From: Acetatifactor sp.
GTDB taxonomy: Bacteria; Bacillota; Clostridia; Lachnospirales; Lachnospiraceae
Reading direction: 5' to 3'
NCBI GenBank assembly: GCA_024403365.1
Contig: JAKSRX010000010.1
Coordinates: 1 to 36,706, forward strand
Length of the DNA stretch: 36,706 nt
The notes under the pieces were generated by a model, which was given only the letters and a program-made list of their open reading frames with translations, made no database searches and was not told the origin of the DNA. The translations under genes were made by a program, and so were the position numbers. Positions within the stretch are counted from its first letter, which is position 1. The number at the start of each line of letters is the position of its first letter. Below are positions 23,585-31,701 of the stretch, piece by piece.

Positions 23585-24844
23585 TTAACTTAAGCGGATC
23601 ACTGCCGCACCATGCTTGGGAACGGTCACCTTGATCACTTTGCCTTCCGGATAATTCAGGCGGACGCTCTTGCCGCTCCAGAGTTCTTTGGCATGTTTGC
23701 AGGTCTCCAGATCATACTCAGCTAGAGGAAGGGTGATGGTCTGCTTTTTCTCGGAGATGTTGAACAATGCTACATAGGTGCCCTTGCCATCCTTGGGGCG
23801 GGCGCTCTCGCTGTCGGTACGGTACAACTGGTGTCCGCAGTGGGTCTCTTTCTCGATCTCTAAGATGTCGCGATTGGTGAGAAGCTTCAGGGTGAAGTCA
23901 TCGTTCTTGGGAAGATCACCGCCGGCGATCAGTGGAGAACGCATCATGCACCAGAGGCTCATCATAGTGATCAGTTCATCCTCAGTAAATCTGGTCCAGT
24001 CATCGGGGTTGGTACACTGACGAAGTGCGCCAACGGGCAGCATGTCTGCGTCGGGCCAGTGGCCGGGGCCGGAGTGGGTACACCATTTCTCGGCACGCTC
24101 GAACAGGGCAAGCAGCAGATCCCAGTTGTCCCCGAAATCATCGGTGATACGCCACATATTGGCATAAGTCTTCAGATGCTCGGCTTTGTCCAGAGGAGCA
24201 GGTCCGGGAGAGAGGCTTAAGACCATATCTCGACCGCAGCTTCTGATGCTCTCGCTGATCAGTTCGATCTCGCGCTTGCAATGCGGGTATTCTCTTGCGA
24301 TATCATCTACTTTTACAAAATCCACGCCCCAACTTGCATAGAGAGCGAAGATGCTCTCGTAGTAGGCTCTTGCACCTGCTTCGTTCCACTCGCACTTCAG
24401 ACCGTACATATCGGGGTTCCAGAAGCAGAAGGAGTTGGGATTTGCCACTTCCCTGGCGGTAAAAGAAGAATCCTTGATGGGAAGATCTTTGTGAGCAGCC
24501 ATTCTGGGCATACCACGCATGATGTGGATGCCGAACTTCAGGCCGAGACTGTGTACATACTCAGCCAGAGGTGCAAAGCCCTTGCCGCCCTTAGCGGAAG
24601 GGAAGCGGTTCTCTGCGGGGATCAGTCTGCCGTACTCGTCCATGCAAAGATCGGAGAAGGGTTCGTATGCGTGAGAACCTGCAGTGGGCTGATACCACTG
24701 AATGTCAACAACCACATACTCCCATCCGTAGTCTTTCAGATATTTCGCCATATACTCGGCATTGGCACGTACCTGTGCCTCGTTGACAGCGGCACCGTAG
24801 CAGTCCCAGCTGTTCCAGCCCATGGGGGGATTTTTTGCGATCAT
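23585..24844 (-). CDS. GH27 alpha-galactosidase (or beta-L-arabinopyranosidase), cytoplasmic
   Basis: 419 residues, no signal peptide. The start MGWNSWDCYG (8-17) is the GH27 hallmark. The nucleophile is Asp180 in FVKVDD, and the acid/base is Asp236 in WRITDDFGDNW. Other family marks are GPGHWPDADML near 265 and MMRSPLIAGGDLP near 300. A C-terminal beta-domain follows from about 330. GH27 enzymes hydrolyse alpha-D-galactosides; some act on beta-L-arabinopyranosides, which would suit plant cell wall. It lies downstream of GH9 on the same strand, separated by a strong stem-loop. The ribosome site GAAAGGA is just before the ATG. Confidence 0.92.
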   Translation of the reverse strand: MIAKNPPMGWNSWDCYGAAVNEAQVRANAEYMAKYLKDYGWEYVVVDIQWYQPTAGSHAYEPFSDLCMDEYGRLIPAENRFPSAKGGKGFAPLAEYVHSLGLKFGIHIMRGMPRMAAHKDLPIKDSSFTAREVANPNSFCFWNPDMYGLKCEWNEAGARAYYESIFALYASWGVDFVKVDDIAREYPHCKREIELISESIRSCGRDMVLSLSPGPAPLDKAEHLKTYANMWRITDDFGDNWDLLLALFERAEKWCTHSGPGHWPDADMLPVGALRQCTNPDDWTRFTEDELITMMSLWCMMRSPLIAGGDLPKNDDFTLKLLTNRDILEIEKETHCGHQLYRTDSESARPKDGKGTYVALFNISEKKQTITLPLAEYDLETCKHAKELWSGKSVRLNYPEGKVIKVTVPKHGAAVIRLS

Positions 24845-24861
24845 AACAGTTTTCCTTTCTG

Positions 24862-24897
24862 AAAAAAACTCCCTTCTCAGAGGTCCTGAAAAGGGAG
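24862..24897 (-). terminator. Terminator-like stem-loop between GH9 and GH27
   Basis: On the minus strand CTCCCTTTTCAG (24897-24886) pairs with CTGAGAAGGGAG (24880-24869) over 12 positions with one wobble, followed by seven T (24868-24862). It ends only 17 bases before the GH27 start codon, with no room for a promoter after it, so GH27 must be read through it or come from a transcript that escapes it. Confidence 0.88.
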
Positions 24898-24916
24898 CTG
24901 ATTTGCCTTTATTTTA

Positions 24917-26515
24917 TTACATTTCGGTGACGGATGCAAGCAGCTGAAGGAATGCGGAGTTCCAGTAAATGGTAACTTCGTTGGTGGAGTAGCTGCCGGT
25001 CATATCCACGAGACACTTTGCGGGAGCGGTCTCCTTGGTGAGGATTCCCTTAGCGCAGGCATCGGCAAGCCAGTCGCAGGGACCGCCGGAAAGCATACCA
25101 GCCATTGCAACGCCGGTAAATCCGGAAGGTCTGTGGTGAGGATGCTTGATGGCATCGGTACCGCAGCCGGTCACGTAGCAAAGACCCATGGGATTTCTGC
25201 CCAGGAGATAGTGGATCTGCTCACATGCTGCGTCAAGGTATTTCTTCTCGCCGGTGAGCTTGTATGCATCGTAGAGCATCAGACCGTTGTTAGCAACGGA
25301 AAGGTTGCTGCCCCAGATGTAATCCTTAGCGGAGAGAGCGGTGTCATAACCATCTGCGGTCACAAGACCCAGGATACGATCTGCCTCAGTTAACATTGCC
25401 TTCTCGATAGCTGCCTTGATCTCTGCGTCTACGGGATCGGTGGTTCCAAGATATGCCAGGTTGCCGTAGGAACCCATATCAGCCCAACCGTAACCCTGGT
25501 AGATCTTCGTCTTAGCGATGGCTTCAAAGTCATTCTTGTACTTCTCGTCGCCGAAAGCTCTGTACAATTCAGCAGCTGCCCAGTAACGCTCGTCCATATC
25601 ATCGTTGTCGCCGTACTCACCGGTAGAGATCTCGGGAGGGTTCTTGAAACCACCGGGAAGCTCCATGGTCTTCATTGCCTCATAAGCCTTTACGGAAACC
25701 TCGGCAAGCTTCTTTGCATAAGCGGGATCGTACTTCTCATAGAAGCGGATCGCCATAGCGCATACTGCAGCAAAGTCGCCGGTAGCGGTAACGGAAACAG
25801 GGCTTAAGATCATCTGTTCTTTCTCTTCCTCAGGCATGATGAAAGAGCAGAAGCGATTGGGAGTTGCTTTGTGATACAATGCGCCGTCTGCGCGCTGCAT
25901 CTTCATCATCCAATCCAGCTCATATTTTATCTCTTCCAGGAATGCGGGAAGAGCGGTGTCACATTTCTCGGGACTTTCATACTGGGCGCACAGTGCGGTG
26001 TTTCTCTCGTAAGCGTAGAGCATCTGCGCTACAGCCATGGCACCGGGGCCTACATAACGACCGTAGTCACCTGCATCATGCCAGCCGCCGTTTACCTCGC
26101 GGGATTCGGTGCCGTCATAAGCTACAGCAATACCGGTATGGCAGGCACAGTGTGCATGGATACCGCCTGCAGTCTTGGGAATATCATATCCGCATCTCTG
26201 CATATAGAAGAAAGCGGTGGATTTCTGGAAAACATCTGCGTAAGCATCGTCACAGATCACGAAAACTTCGGATTCCACATTGTGCTCGGTTCTTACATAA
26301 TAGCGACCGGGCTTGGTCACTTCGGAGAAATCGCCTACATAGTCGATCTCTTTTGCGGAAGGGTTGTCGTAGCGAACATCTGCAACACCGCTGAATACAC
26401 CGGCGCCGTCGCTGGTCAACACTTCAAACTTCACAGGCTTATCGCTGCGAACGGTCACTTTCTTCTCCATGGAAGGAAGATAACCACACTGGTCAATAAA
26501 TACATTCTTGTACAT
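24917..26515 (-). CDS. GH9 glucanase, cytoplasmic, with N-terminal Ig-like domain
   Basis: 532 residues, no signal peptide. The N-terminal 90 residues (VFIDQCGYLPSMEKKVTVR at 5-23) form the CelD_N Ig-like domain seen before many GH9 modules. The catalytic part has GGWHDAGDYGRYV at 143-155 (Asp147 and Asp150), HHRPSG near 461, and Glu513 in STNEVTIYWN, the usual acid. GH9 enzymes hydrolyse beta-glucan or cellulose. Without a signal the enzyme should act on imported cello-oligosaccharides or mixed-linkage fragments, which is not typical of secreted cellulases. The promoter candidate with an inverted repeat lies at 26584-26611. Confidence 0.93.
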   Translation of the reverse strand: MYKNVFIDQCGYLPSMEKKVTVRSDKPVKFEVLTSDGAGVFSGVADVRYDNPSAKEIDYVGDFSEVTKPGRYYVRTEHNVESEVFVICDDAYADVFQKSTAFFYMQRCGYDIPKTAGGIHAHCACHTGIAVAYDGTESREVNGGWHDAGDYGRYVGPGAMAVAQMLYAYERNTALCAQYESPEKCDTALPAFLEEIKYELDWMMKMQRADGALYHKATPNRFCSFIMPEEEKEQMILSPVSVTATGDFAAVCAMAIRFYEKYDPAYAKKLAEVSVKAYEAMKTMELPGGFKNPPEISTGEYGDNDDMDERYWAAAELYRAFGDEKYKNDFEAIAKTKIYQGYGWADMGSYGNLAYLGTTDPVDAEIKAAIEKAMLTEADRILGLVTADGYDTALSAKDYIWGSNLSVANNGLMLYDAYKLTGEKKYLDAACEQIHYLLGRNPMGLCYVTGCGTDAIKHPHHRPSGFTGVAMAGMLSGGPCDWLADACAKGILTKETAPAKCLVDMTGSYSTNEVTIYWNSAFLQLLASVTEM

Positions 26516-26583
26516 AATGTACCCCCTGAATACTAAGTATTGGTTTGATGATCAACACGTCTATTTAACCATGTATTATCGTG

Positions 26584-26611
26584 TAAGTAAATGGATTATA
26601 CTGTTTACTTA
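26584..26611 (-). promoter_or_regulatory. Operator-like inverted repeat around the GH9 promoter
   Basis: TAAGTAAA (26584-26591) and TTTACTTA (26604-26611) are perfect 8-base arms with a 12-base spacer. The spacer holds the minus-strand TATAAT (26600-26595), so a protein bound here would cover the -10. The right arm overlaps the stop codon of the DUF4317 gene. No good -35 is seen for that -10; TTTACT, 17 bases, TTAAAT just downstream is an alternative promoter. Confidence 0.6.
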
Positions 26612-27769
26612 ATCCTTTTCGCTGTCATCATCCTCATCCTGTGCGGGCAGGGGACGAACTGCGATACCGTTGACGGTCACGTCGCCGTCTAAACGGATCA
26701 CAAGGCAGGGAAGACCGTCGATCTGACGGGTCTCTACCAGGTCGGTGCGCTCGGGCTTTACCTTGATGACCACATCGGGAGTCTTTACCTCAAAGGTCTT
26801 GGTGCTCATGACATTGGCGGCAAGCAGGGCAGCAGTCTCGCCTGCAGTCTCAACGAACTGTTCGTCGAAGTGCTCCAGTTTATCATTGGGAGCACCGCTG
26901 TCTGCCAGAATCGCCTTCATTTCATTCTTGGCAAGTACCAGAGGTTCCGGCTCCTCCTTGGTGGCTTCCTTCATCTCGGTCAGTTTTTCGTGAATGTTTT
27001 TTACGGTCTCTAAGTCGCACTTTTCACCAAGCACTTCCTCCACGATGGTCTGGAAGGTGGCTTTCTGCCCGCCTGCGGAGAGGGGAAGAGCACAGCCCAA
27101 AAGCTCGGATACGAAGCCGTCACGCAGCTCCTCGCCGTCCTTGGAATAGTAAAGCGCACTGTGGATATCGGTGCTTCTGTCATTGAAAGCGGGGAAGAGG
27201 AAACCGGTGTAGGGCAGACCAACCACCCAGTCACGGACACGGTTCTGGAAGGTGTTCTCCTCCGCGTTGTAGGAAAGTCCGGGCTTGGACAGTTCCACGG
27301 GACAGATGCAGGCGAGAATATAATCGTAGATCTCATCGGAAGCATCATCCATGTCGATGCCGTCGCTGGTCTTGCCGGGAACATCATAGACGTCATGGAT
27401 CAGCAGGATCAGGTAGTTGCCTACGAACTCATAATTTTCGATGATCTTGTCGTAGAATTCCTCCAGAAGCGTTTCGTCCTTCAACTCGCTGTCGCGCAGT
27501 CTCATCAGGAATTCCTGGGTGCCGCCGGCCTCCTCGCTGTGGAGAGGGAAGTCTAAGTTCATCAGGTTCTTTCCGATGCTGCCGGAGAGGTTTTTCTTCA
27601 GAATCTCGAAGTATTTGAACATCTCCTCCTCGGGCAGGGACAGGAATGCCTGACCGAATTCCGCCTTTTTATTCTTCTCGCCGTCTACATAACACCCGCA
27701 GATCCTCTGGATGGAACACTTCTTGGGTGAAAATAATTTTTTGATCTCAGCTATGTCTTTTTTGGTCAT
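26609..27769 (-). CDS. DUF4317 family protein
   Basis: 386 residues, cytoplasmic, no signal peptide. The start TKKDIAEIKKLFSPKKC followed by IQRICGCYVDGEKNKK is the conserved opening I associate with DUF4317, found mainly in Firmicutes. There is no known function. The middle is acidic with several beta-rich stretches, and the C-terminus is an acidic tail (DEDDDSEKD). AAGGAGAAAA precedes the ATG. It has its own promoter, divergent from that of MscL, and its 3' end runs into the GH9 promoter. Nothing links it to sugar breakdown. Confidence 0.8.
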   Translation of the reverse strand: MTKKDIAEIKKLFSPKKCSIQRICGCYVDGEKNKKAEFGQAFLSLPEEEMFKYFEILKKNLSGSIGKNLMNLDFPLHSEEAGGTQEFLMRLRDSELKDETLLEEFYDKIIENYEFVGNYLILLIHDVYDVPGKTSDGIDMDDASDEIYDYILACICPVELSKPGLSYNAEENTFQNRVRDWVVGLPYTGFLFPAFNDRSTDIHSALYYSKDGEELRDGFVSELLGCALPLSAGGQKATFQTIVEEVLGEKCDLETVKNIHEKLTEMKEATKEEPEPLVLAKNEMKAILADSGAPNDKLEHFDEQFVETAGETAALLAANVMSTKTFEVKTPDVVIKVKPERTDLVETRQIDGLPCLVIRLDGDVTVNGIAVRPLPAQDEDDDSEKD

Positions 27770-27807
27770 ATTTTTTCTCCTTACATTGGATGCAAATGTT
27801 TACAACA

Positions 27808-27836
27808 AGTATATCCCAATCCGCTATCACGGGCAA
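27808..27836 (-). promoter_or_regulatory. Promoter of the DUF4317 gene
   Basis: Minus-strand TTGCCC (27836-27831), 17-base spacer, TATACT (27813-27808). It is back-to-back with the MscL promoter. Confidence 0.65.
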
Positions 27837-27845
27837 TAAAAAATC

Positions 27846-27874
27846 TTGTGAAAGAGAGGGTTGTGTGGTATTAT
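27846..27874 (+). promoter_or_regulatory. Promoter of the mscL gene
   Basis: TTGTGA (27846-27851), 17-base spacer, TATTAT (27869-27874), with TG giving an extended -10 (TGGTATTAT). It serves mscL and perhaps the following three genes. Confidence 0.65.
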
Positions 27875-27942
27875 ATATACTGCGATGAGTGTGTGGAAAC
27901 AGACTCTTCAGCAGAAACAAGAGACGAAAGGAACGAATCAAA

Positions 27943-28416
27943 ATGAGCAAAGAAAAAGGTTTTGTAGCAGAGTTCAAAAAGTTTATCTTAAGAGGTAATG
28001 TAATGGATATGGCAGTCGGTGTTATCATCGGCGGCGCTTTCACAGCAATTGTTACTTCCCTGAATAAGGACATCTTAACCCCTGTTCTGGGTATCTTCGG
28101 AGGAACCGATTTCTCCAATATGTACGTACAGCTGACCAACAGAAGTGTAAGCTATGCAACCATCGCTGAGGCACAGGAGGCAGGTGAGGCAGTTCTGGCT
28201 TACGGTAACTTCATCACCGCAATCATCAACTTCCTGATCACCGCACTGGTTATCTTCGTACTGGTTAAGGCTGTTAACAAGATCAATGAGCTTGGCAAGA
28301 AGAAGGAAGAAGAGCCCGCACCCGCAGCTCCTACCACCAAGATCTGCCCTTACTGCAAGAGCGAGATCGCTATCGACGCTACCAAGTGTCCTCATTGTAC
28401 TTCTGACGTAGAGTAA
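27943..28416 (+). CDS. mscL: Large-conductance mechanosensitive channel with C-terminal zinc ribbon
   Basis: 157 residues; the pentameric channel that releases solutes under osmotic downshift. I start at 27943, since AAAGGAA at 27927-27933 precedes it; the frame is open upstream to 27889 but without a better start. Family marks: FKKFILRGNVMDMAVGVIIG near 10-29, then GGAFTAIV, and a second helix FITAIINFLITALVIFVLVK. After the second helix, a Pro/Ala linker leads to a zinc ribbon with Cys135, Cys138, Cys149 and Cys152 (CPYC and CPHC). I recall similar ribbons in other Firmicute MscL proteins. The gene is followed 30 bases later by a TPR lipoprotein gene. Confidence 0.95.
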   Translation: MSKEKGFVAEFKKFILRGNVMDMAVGVIIGGAFTAIVTSLNKDILTPVLGIFGGTDFSNMYVQLTNRSVSYATIAEAQEAGEAVLAYGNFITAIINFLITALVIFVLVKAVNKINELGKKKEEEPAPAAPTTKICPYCKSEIAIDATKCPHCTSDVE

Positions 28417-28446
28417 TCTATAGAAAGCTTCCGGAAGGGGAATATC

Positions 28447-29499
28447 ATGAAACACAATTTCATAAAGAGAATCATCCGCCCGGCAGCTTTGGTTCTGGCG
28501 ACGGTGATGCTGACGGGCTGCGGCAGTGTGCCCGAGGTCACCGCCGGCGCCTCAGCAATGATGAAAGAACTGAATTATACCGGCGCTCTTGCGGAACTGG
28601 ACCGTGCGGAGGAACTGGGAGAAAACATCAGACTGGTGAACCGCTCCCGTGGTATCGCCTACATGGGTCTGACCGAGTATGAGAAGGCTATCGAATGCTT
28701 TCAGACGTCTCTGAAAGCCAGCGACGGATTGATTCAGGATATTGATTTTGACACAAATTACTACCTGGCAGCAGCATACACCAAAGTAGGAAGGTATGAA
28801 GAGGCCGAGGCAGTTTATGATGCGATCCTGGCATTACGGGACGGAGAGAAGGATGCTTACTTCCTGCGCGGCAATGCCAGAATGAATCTGGATAATTATC
28901 CCGGTGCTAAGGAGGATTTCGATAAGGTGATCGCCATGGATCCCAAGAACTATGACCGCCTGATCGAGATCTATGAAGTGCTGGAGCATTTCGGCTATAA
29001 GGACGCCGGACAGGAATACTTAAAGGCTGTTTTGAATTCCGGCGACAAGCAGATGGATAATTATGTCATTGGTCGTATCTATTACTATCTGGGTGAGTAC
29101 CAGAAAGCTTACCTTGCCCTGGAGGAAGCCAGAGAGAAGGGCGGCGTGAAGAGCTACCTTTATCTGGGACGTTCCTACGAGGCTACCGGTGATTACAACT
29201 ATGCGGCCAGTGTTTACAACAATTACCTTTCCAAGTATGAGGGCAATGCGGAGGTGTATAACCAGCTTGGTCTCTGCGAGATGGTAAAGGGTGATTACCG
29301 TAAGGCCCTGGAGTCTTTCCAGGCAGGCATGAAACTGGAACAGGGAGAGATGTTACAGACCCTGTCCTTCAATGAGATCATTGCCTACGAATATCTGGGT
29401 GAATTTACCCAGGCTCATGTCCTGATGGACAACTACATGAAGAATTATCCTGATGATGAGCAGGCCAAGAGAGAATATCTCTTCCTCTCCACCAGATAA
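28447..29499 (+). CDS. TPR-repeat lipoprotein
   Basis: 350 residues. The signal peptide ends in LTGC with Cys25. The rest is a run of tetratricopeptide repeats: for example YEKAIECFQTSLKASDG near 78-94, YEEAEAVYDAI near 117, YPGAKEDFDKVIAMDPKNYD near 152, YQKAYLALEEA near 218, YNYAASVYNNYLSKYEGNAE near 253, and YRKALESFQAG near 287. TPR proteins act as protein-binding scaffolds; the partner is unknown. It is 30 bases after mscL and 30 before pyrF, so the four genes may share a transcript. Confidence 0.88.
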   Translation: MKHNFIKRIIRPAALVLATVMLTGCGSVPEVTAGASAMMKELNYTGALAELDRAEELGENIRLVNRSRGIAYMGLTEYEKAIECFQTSLKASDGLIQDIDFDTNYYLAAAYTKVGRYEEAEAVYDAILALRDGEKDAYFLRGNARMNLDNYPGAKEDFDKVIAMDPKNYDRLIEIYEVLEHFGYKDAGQEYLKAVLNSGDKQMDNYVIGRIYYYLGEYQKAYLALEEAREKGGVKSYLYLGRSYEATGDYNYAASVYNNYLSKYEGNAEVYNQLGLCEMVKGDYRKALESFQAGMKLEQGEMLQTLSFNEIIAYEYLGEFTQAHVLMDNYMKNYPDDEQAKREYLFLSTR

Positions 29500-29529
29500 A
29501 AACTAATTAGATAGAAACGAGAAGAAAAC

Positions 29530-30462
29530 ATGATTAACAAACTGATCACCAAAATTCAGAAGACCAATGCTCCTATCGTTGTTGGTCTGGACCCTATGAT
29601 GAAATTTGTTCCTGAGTACATCAAGCAGGCAGCATTCGCAGAGTACGGCGAGACTCTGGAGGGTGCAGCAGAGGCTATCTGGCAGTACAACAAGGGTATC
29701 GTAGACGCGATCTACGATCTGGTTCCCGCTGTAAAGCCTCAGATCGCTATGTACGAGCAGTTCGGCATTCCCGGACTGGTAGCTTTCAAGAAGACCGTAG
29801 ATTACTGTAAGGAGAAGGACCTTGTAGTCATCGGCGACGTAAAGCGCGGAGACATCGGTTCCACTTCCGAAGCATATGCAGTCGGACATCTGGGCAAAGT
29901 ACAGGTTGGCAGCAAGATGTTTGCCGGCTTTGATGAGGATTTCGCAACTGTTAACCCTTATCTGGGTTCTGACGGTATCAAGCCTTTCACCAAGGTATGT
30001 CTGGAAGAGAAGAAGGGTATCTTCGTATTGGTAAAGACCTCCAATCCTTCCTCCGGAGAGTTCCAGGATCGTCTCATCGACGGCAAGCCTCTCTATGAGC
30101 ATATGGGTGAGAAGGTAGCTGCATGGGGCGCAGAGTGCATGCCCGAGAGCGGCAACTACAGTTACGTTGGCGCGGTAGTAGGCGCTACCTATCCCGAGCA
30201 GGGTAAGATCTTGAGCAAAGTAATGCCCAACACCTTCATCCTGGTTCCCGGTTACGGCGCAGCGGGTGGTGAGGGCGCTGACCTGGCTCACTTCTTCAAT
30301 GAGGACGGACTGGGCGCGATCATCAATTCCTCCAGAGGTATCATCGCAGCTTACCAGCAGGAAGCTTACGCTTCTTACGGCGAGAAGAATTATGCAGATG
30401 CTTCCAGAGCAGCAGTGATCGCAATGAGAGAAGACATCGCTTCCGCATTACAGAACAGATAA
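29530..30462 (+). CDS. pyrF: Orotidine-5'-phosphate decarboxylase (long form)
   Basis: Cytoplasmic enzyme that converts orotidine monophosphate to UMP in the last step of pyrimidine synthesis. At 310 residues this is the long PyrF form (about 300 residues) found in many Firmicutes, not the 230-residue form. Visible marks: VVGLDPMM near 17-24, KPQIAMYEQFG near 72-82, and the catalytic DVKRGDIGSTSEAYAVGHLG around Lys105. GAGAAGAAAAC is a weak ribosome site. The other pyrimidine genes are not in the window. It is followed by thrH after 26 bases. Confidence 0.95.
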   Translation: MINKLITKIQKTNAPIVVGLDPMMKFVPEYIKQAAFAEYGETLEGAAEAIWQYNKGIVDAIYDLVPAVKPQIAMYEQFGIPGLVAFKKTVDYCKEKDLVVIGDVKRGDIGSTSEAYAVGHLGKVQVGSKMFAGFDEDFATVNPYLGSDGIKPFTKVCLEEKKGIFVLVKTSNPSSGEFQDRLIDGKPLYEHMGEKVAAWGAECMPESGNYSYVGAVVGATYPEQGKILSKVMPNTFILVPGYGAAGGEGADLAHFFNEDGLGAIINSSRGIIAAYQQEAYASYGEKNYADASRAAVIAMREDIASALQNR

Positions 30463-30488
30463 TTCGGAGTATAAGAGGAGAAAATATT

Positions 30489-31091
30489 ATGATGAACATT
30501 GTATGTTTGGATTTAGAGGGCGTATTGGTGCCTGAGATCTGGATCGCTTTTGCTGAGGCAAGCGGTATCCCCGAACTGAAGAGAACCACCCGTGACGAGC
30601 CTGATTACGATAAGCTGATGAAGTGGCGTATCGGCATCCTGAAGGAGCATGGCCTTGGCCTGAAGGAGATCCAGGAGACCATCGCTAAGATCGATCCCAT
30701 GCCCGGTGCTAAGGAGTTCCTGGATGAGTTGAGAAGCCTGACCCAGGTGATCATTATCAGTGATACCTTTACTCAGTTTGCAACCCCTCTTATGAAGAAA
30801 CTGGGTTGGCCCACCATCTTCTGCAACTCTTTGGAAATAGCAGAGAACGGTGAGATCACCGGCTTCAAGATGCGTTGTGAGAAATCCAAGCTGACCACCG
30901 TAAAGGCACTGCAGTCCATCGGTTATGAGACCATCGCTGCAGGCGACAGCCACAACGATCTGGGTATGATCCAGGCCAGCAAGGCAGGTTTCCTCTTCAA
31001 GAGCACTGCTCAGATCAAGGCAGATCATCCCGAGCTTCCTGCTTTTGAAACTTACGACGAATTGTTGACAGCAATTAAGGCGAATCTGTAA
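30489..31091 (+). CDS. thrH: ThrH-type HAD phosphatase (phosphoserine phosphatase / homoserine kinase)
   Basis: 200 residues, cytoplasmic, HAD family. The start VCLDLEGVLVPEIWIAFAEA (5-24) carries motif I, with DLE in place of the usual DxD exactly as in ThrH of Pseudomonas. TTRDEPDYDKLMKWRIGIL follows near 33-51, then the motif II strand VIIISDTFTQFATPLM near 86-101 and motif IV IAAGDSHNDLGMIQAS near 152-167. ThrH shows phosphoserine phosphatase and homoserine kinase activity in Pseudomonas; which one holds here is unknown. AGAGGAG at 30474-30480 is well spaced from the ATG. It follows pyrF by 26 bases. Confidence 0.92.
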   Translation: MMNIVCLDLEGVLVPEIWIAFAEASGIPELKRTTRDEPDYDKLMKWRIGILKEHGLGLKEIQETIAKIDPMPGAKEFLDELRSLTQVIIISDTFTQFATPLMKKLGWPTIFCNSLEIAENGEITGFKMRCEKSKLTTVKALQSIGYETIAAGDSHNDLGMIQASKAGFLFKSTAQIKADHPELPAFETYDELLTAIKANL

Positions 31092-31169
31092 AAATGTGAA
31101 AATTTAACGGATTTTAGTCGAAAAATGTAAAATATTAGTAGATTTTTACTGGAAATTGTGAGACAATAT

Positions 31170-31206
31170 CCCTGTATAGGTATGTGCCTGTACAGGGATT
31201 TTTTTG
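31170..31206 (+). terminator. Strong terminator just before the Xre-type gene
   Basis: CCCTGTATAGG (31170-31180) pairs with CCTGTACAGGG (31187-31197) over 11 positions with one wobble, followed by A and seven T. It starts 79 bases after the thrH stop and ends 33 bases before the next ATG. An ATTGT-GAG-ACAAT palindrome lies just upstream (31155-31167). Confidence 0.92.
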
Positions 31207-31239
31207 CAAAAAAATATAGATTGAGATTGGAGATAAAAA

Positions 31240-31683
31240 ATGGCAGCTAAAAAAGTTGGAGATCTGATTCGTGAGGCAAGAACCAATGCTGGATTGACTC
31301 AGGAAGCACTTGCAAAAAAGATAAAGACCCTGTCCGCAAACGACATCAGCAAGGCTGAGCGCGGTGAGAAGGAACTGACTCAGGAGGAATTGAAGGCCAT
31401 CGCTAAGATCACCGGTGTGACCCAGAAGTCCCTGTTAGAGGCAGCAAAGGGTAAGAAGACGACTACTACATCCAAGCCTGCTTCCTCTACCGCAAAGAAG
31501 ACTTCAGGTACTTCCGTTACCCTGACCGCTACCGAGAAGAGACTGGTAGAACTTTACAGAAGTGCAGATGCAGAGACCAAGAAGGCAGCCATGAGCCTGT
31601 TAAAGGGTGAGACCCAGGAGACCAACTCTGTGGTAGGAAACCTCTTGAACGGCCTTCTGAATTCCCTGAGAGTAAGCGAGTAA
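31240..31683 (+). CDS. Xre-family helix-turn-helix regulator
   Basis: 147 residues. The N-terminal 65 residues form an HTH_3 domain: VGDLIREARTNAGLTQEALA at 6-25, then DISKAERGEKELTQEELKAI. A Lys/Thr/Ser/Ala-rich linker follows at about 70-92, then a helical C-terminal segment (ATEKRLVELYRSADAETKKA) of a kind seen at the end of phage-type repressors and Firmicute Xre regulators. The target is unknown. The palindrome ATTGTGAGACAAT at 31155-31167 could be its own operator. The start has GGAG nearby, but no promoter fits between the terminator and the ATG. Confidence 0.88.
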   Translation: MAAKKVGDLIREARTNAGLTQEALAKKIKTLSANDISKAERGEKELTQEELKAIAKITGVTQKSLLEAAKGKKTTTTSKPASSTAKKTSGTSVTLTATEKRLVELYRSADAETKKAAMSLLKGETQETNSVVGNLLNGLLNSLRVSE

Positions 31684-31701
31684 TCGAGGAGATACGGAAG
31701 A

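Noticed and set aside
24281..24862. Plus-strand open frame of 193 codons opposite GH27
   Set aside because: The minus-strand frame carries all GH27 residues; the opposite frame is a shadow.
25871..26536. Plus-strand open frame of 221 codons opposite GH9
   Set aside because: It covers the catalytic DAGD region of GH9 on the other strand and has no ribosome site.
27889..27942. Earlier start for mscL
   Set aside because: The extra 18 residues are basic and unlike MscL, and the ribosome site fits only 27943.
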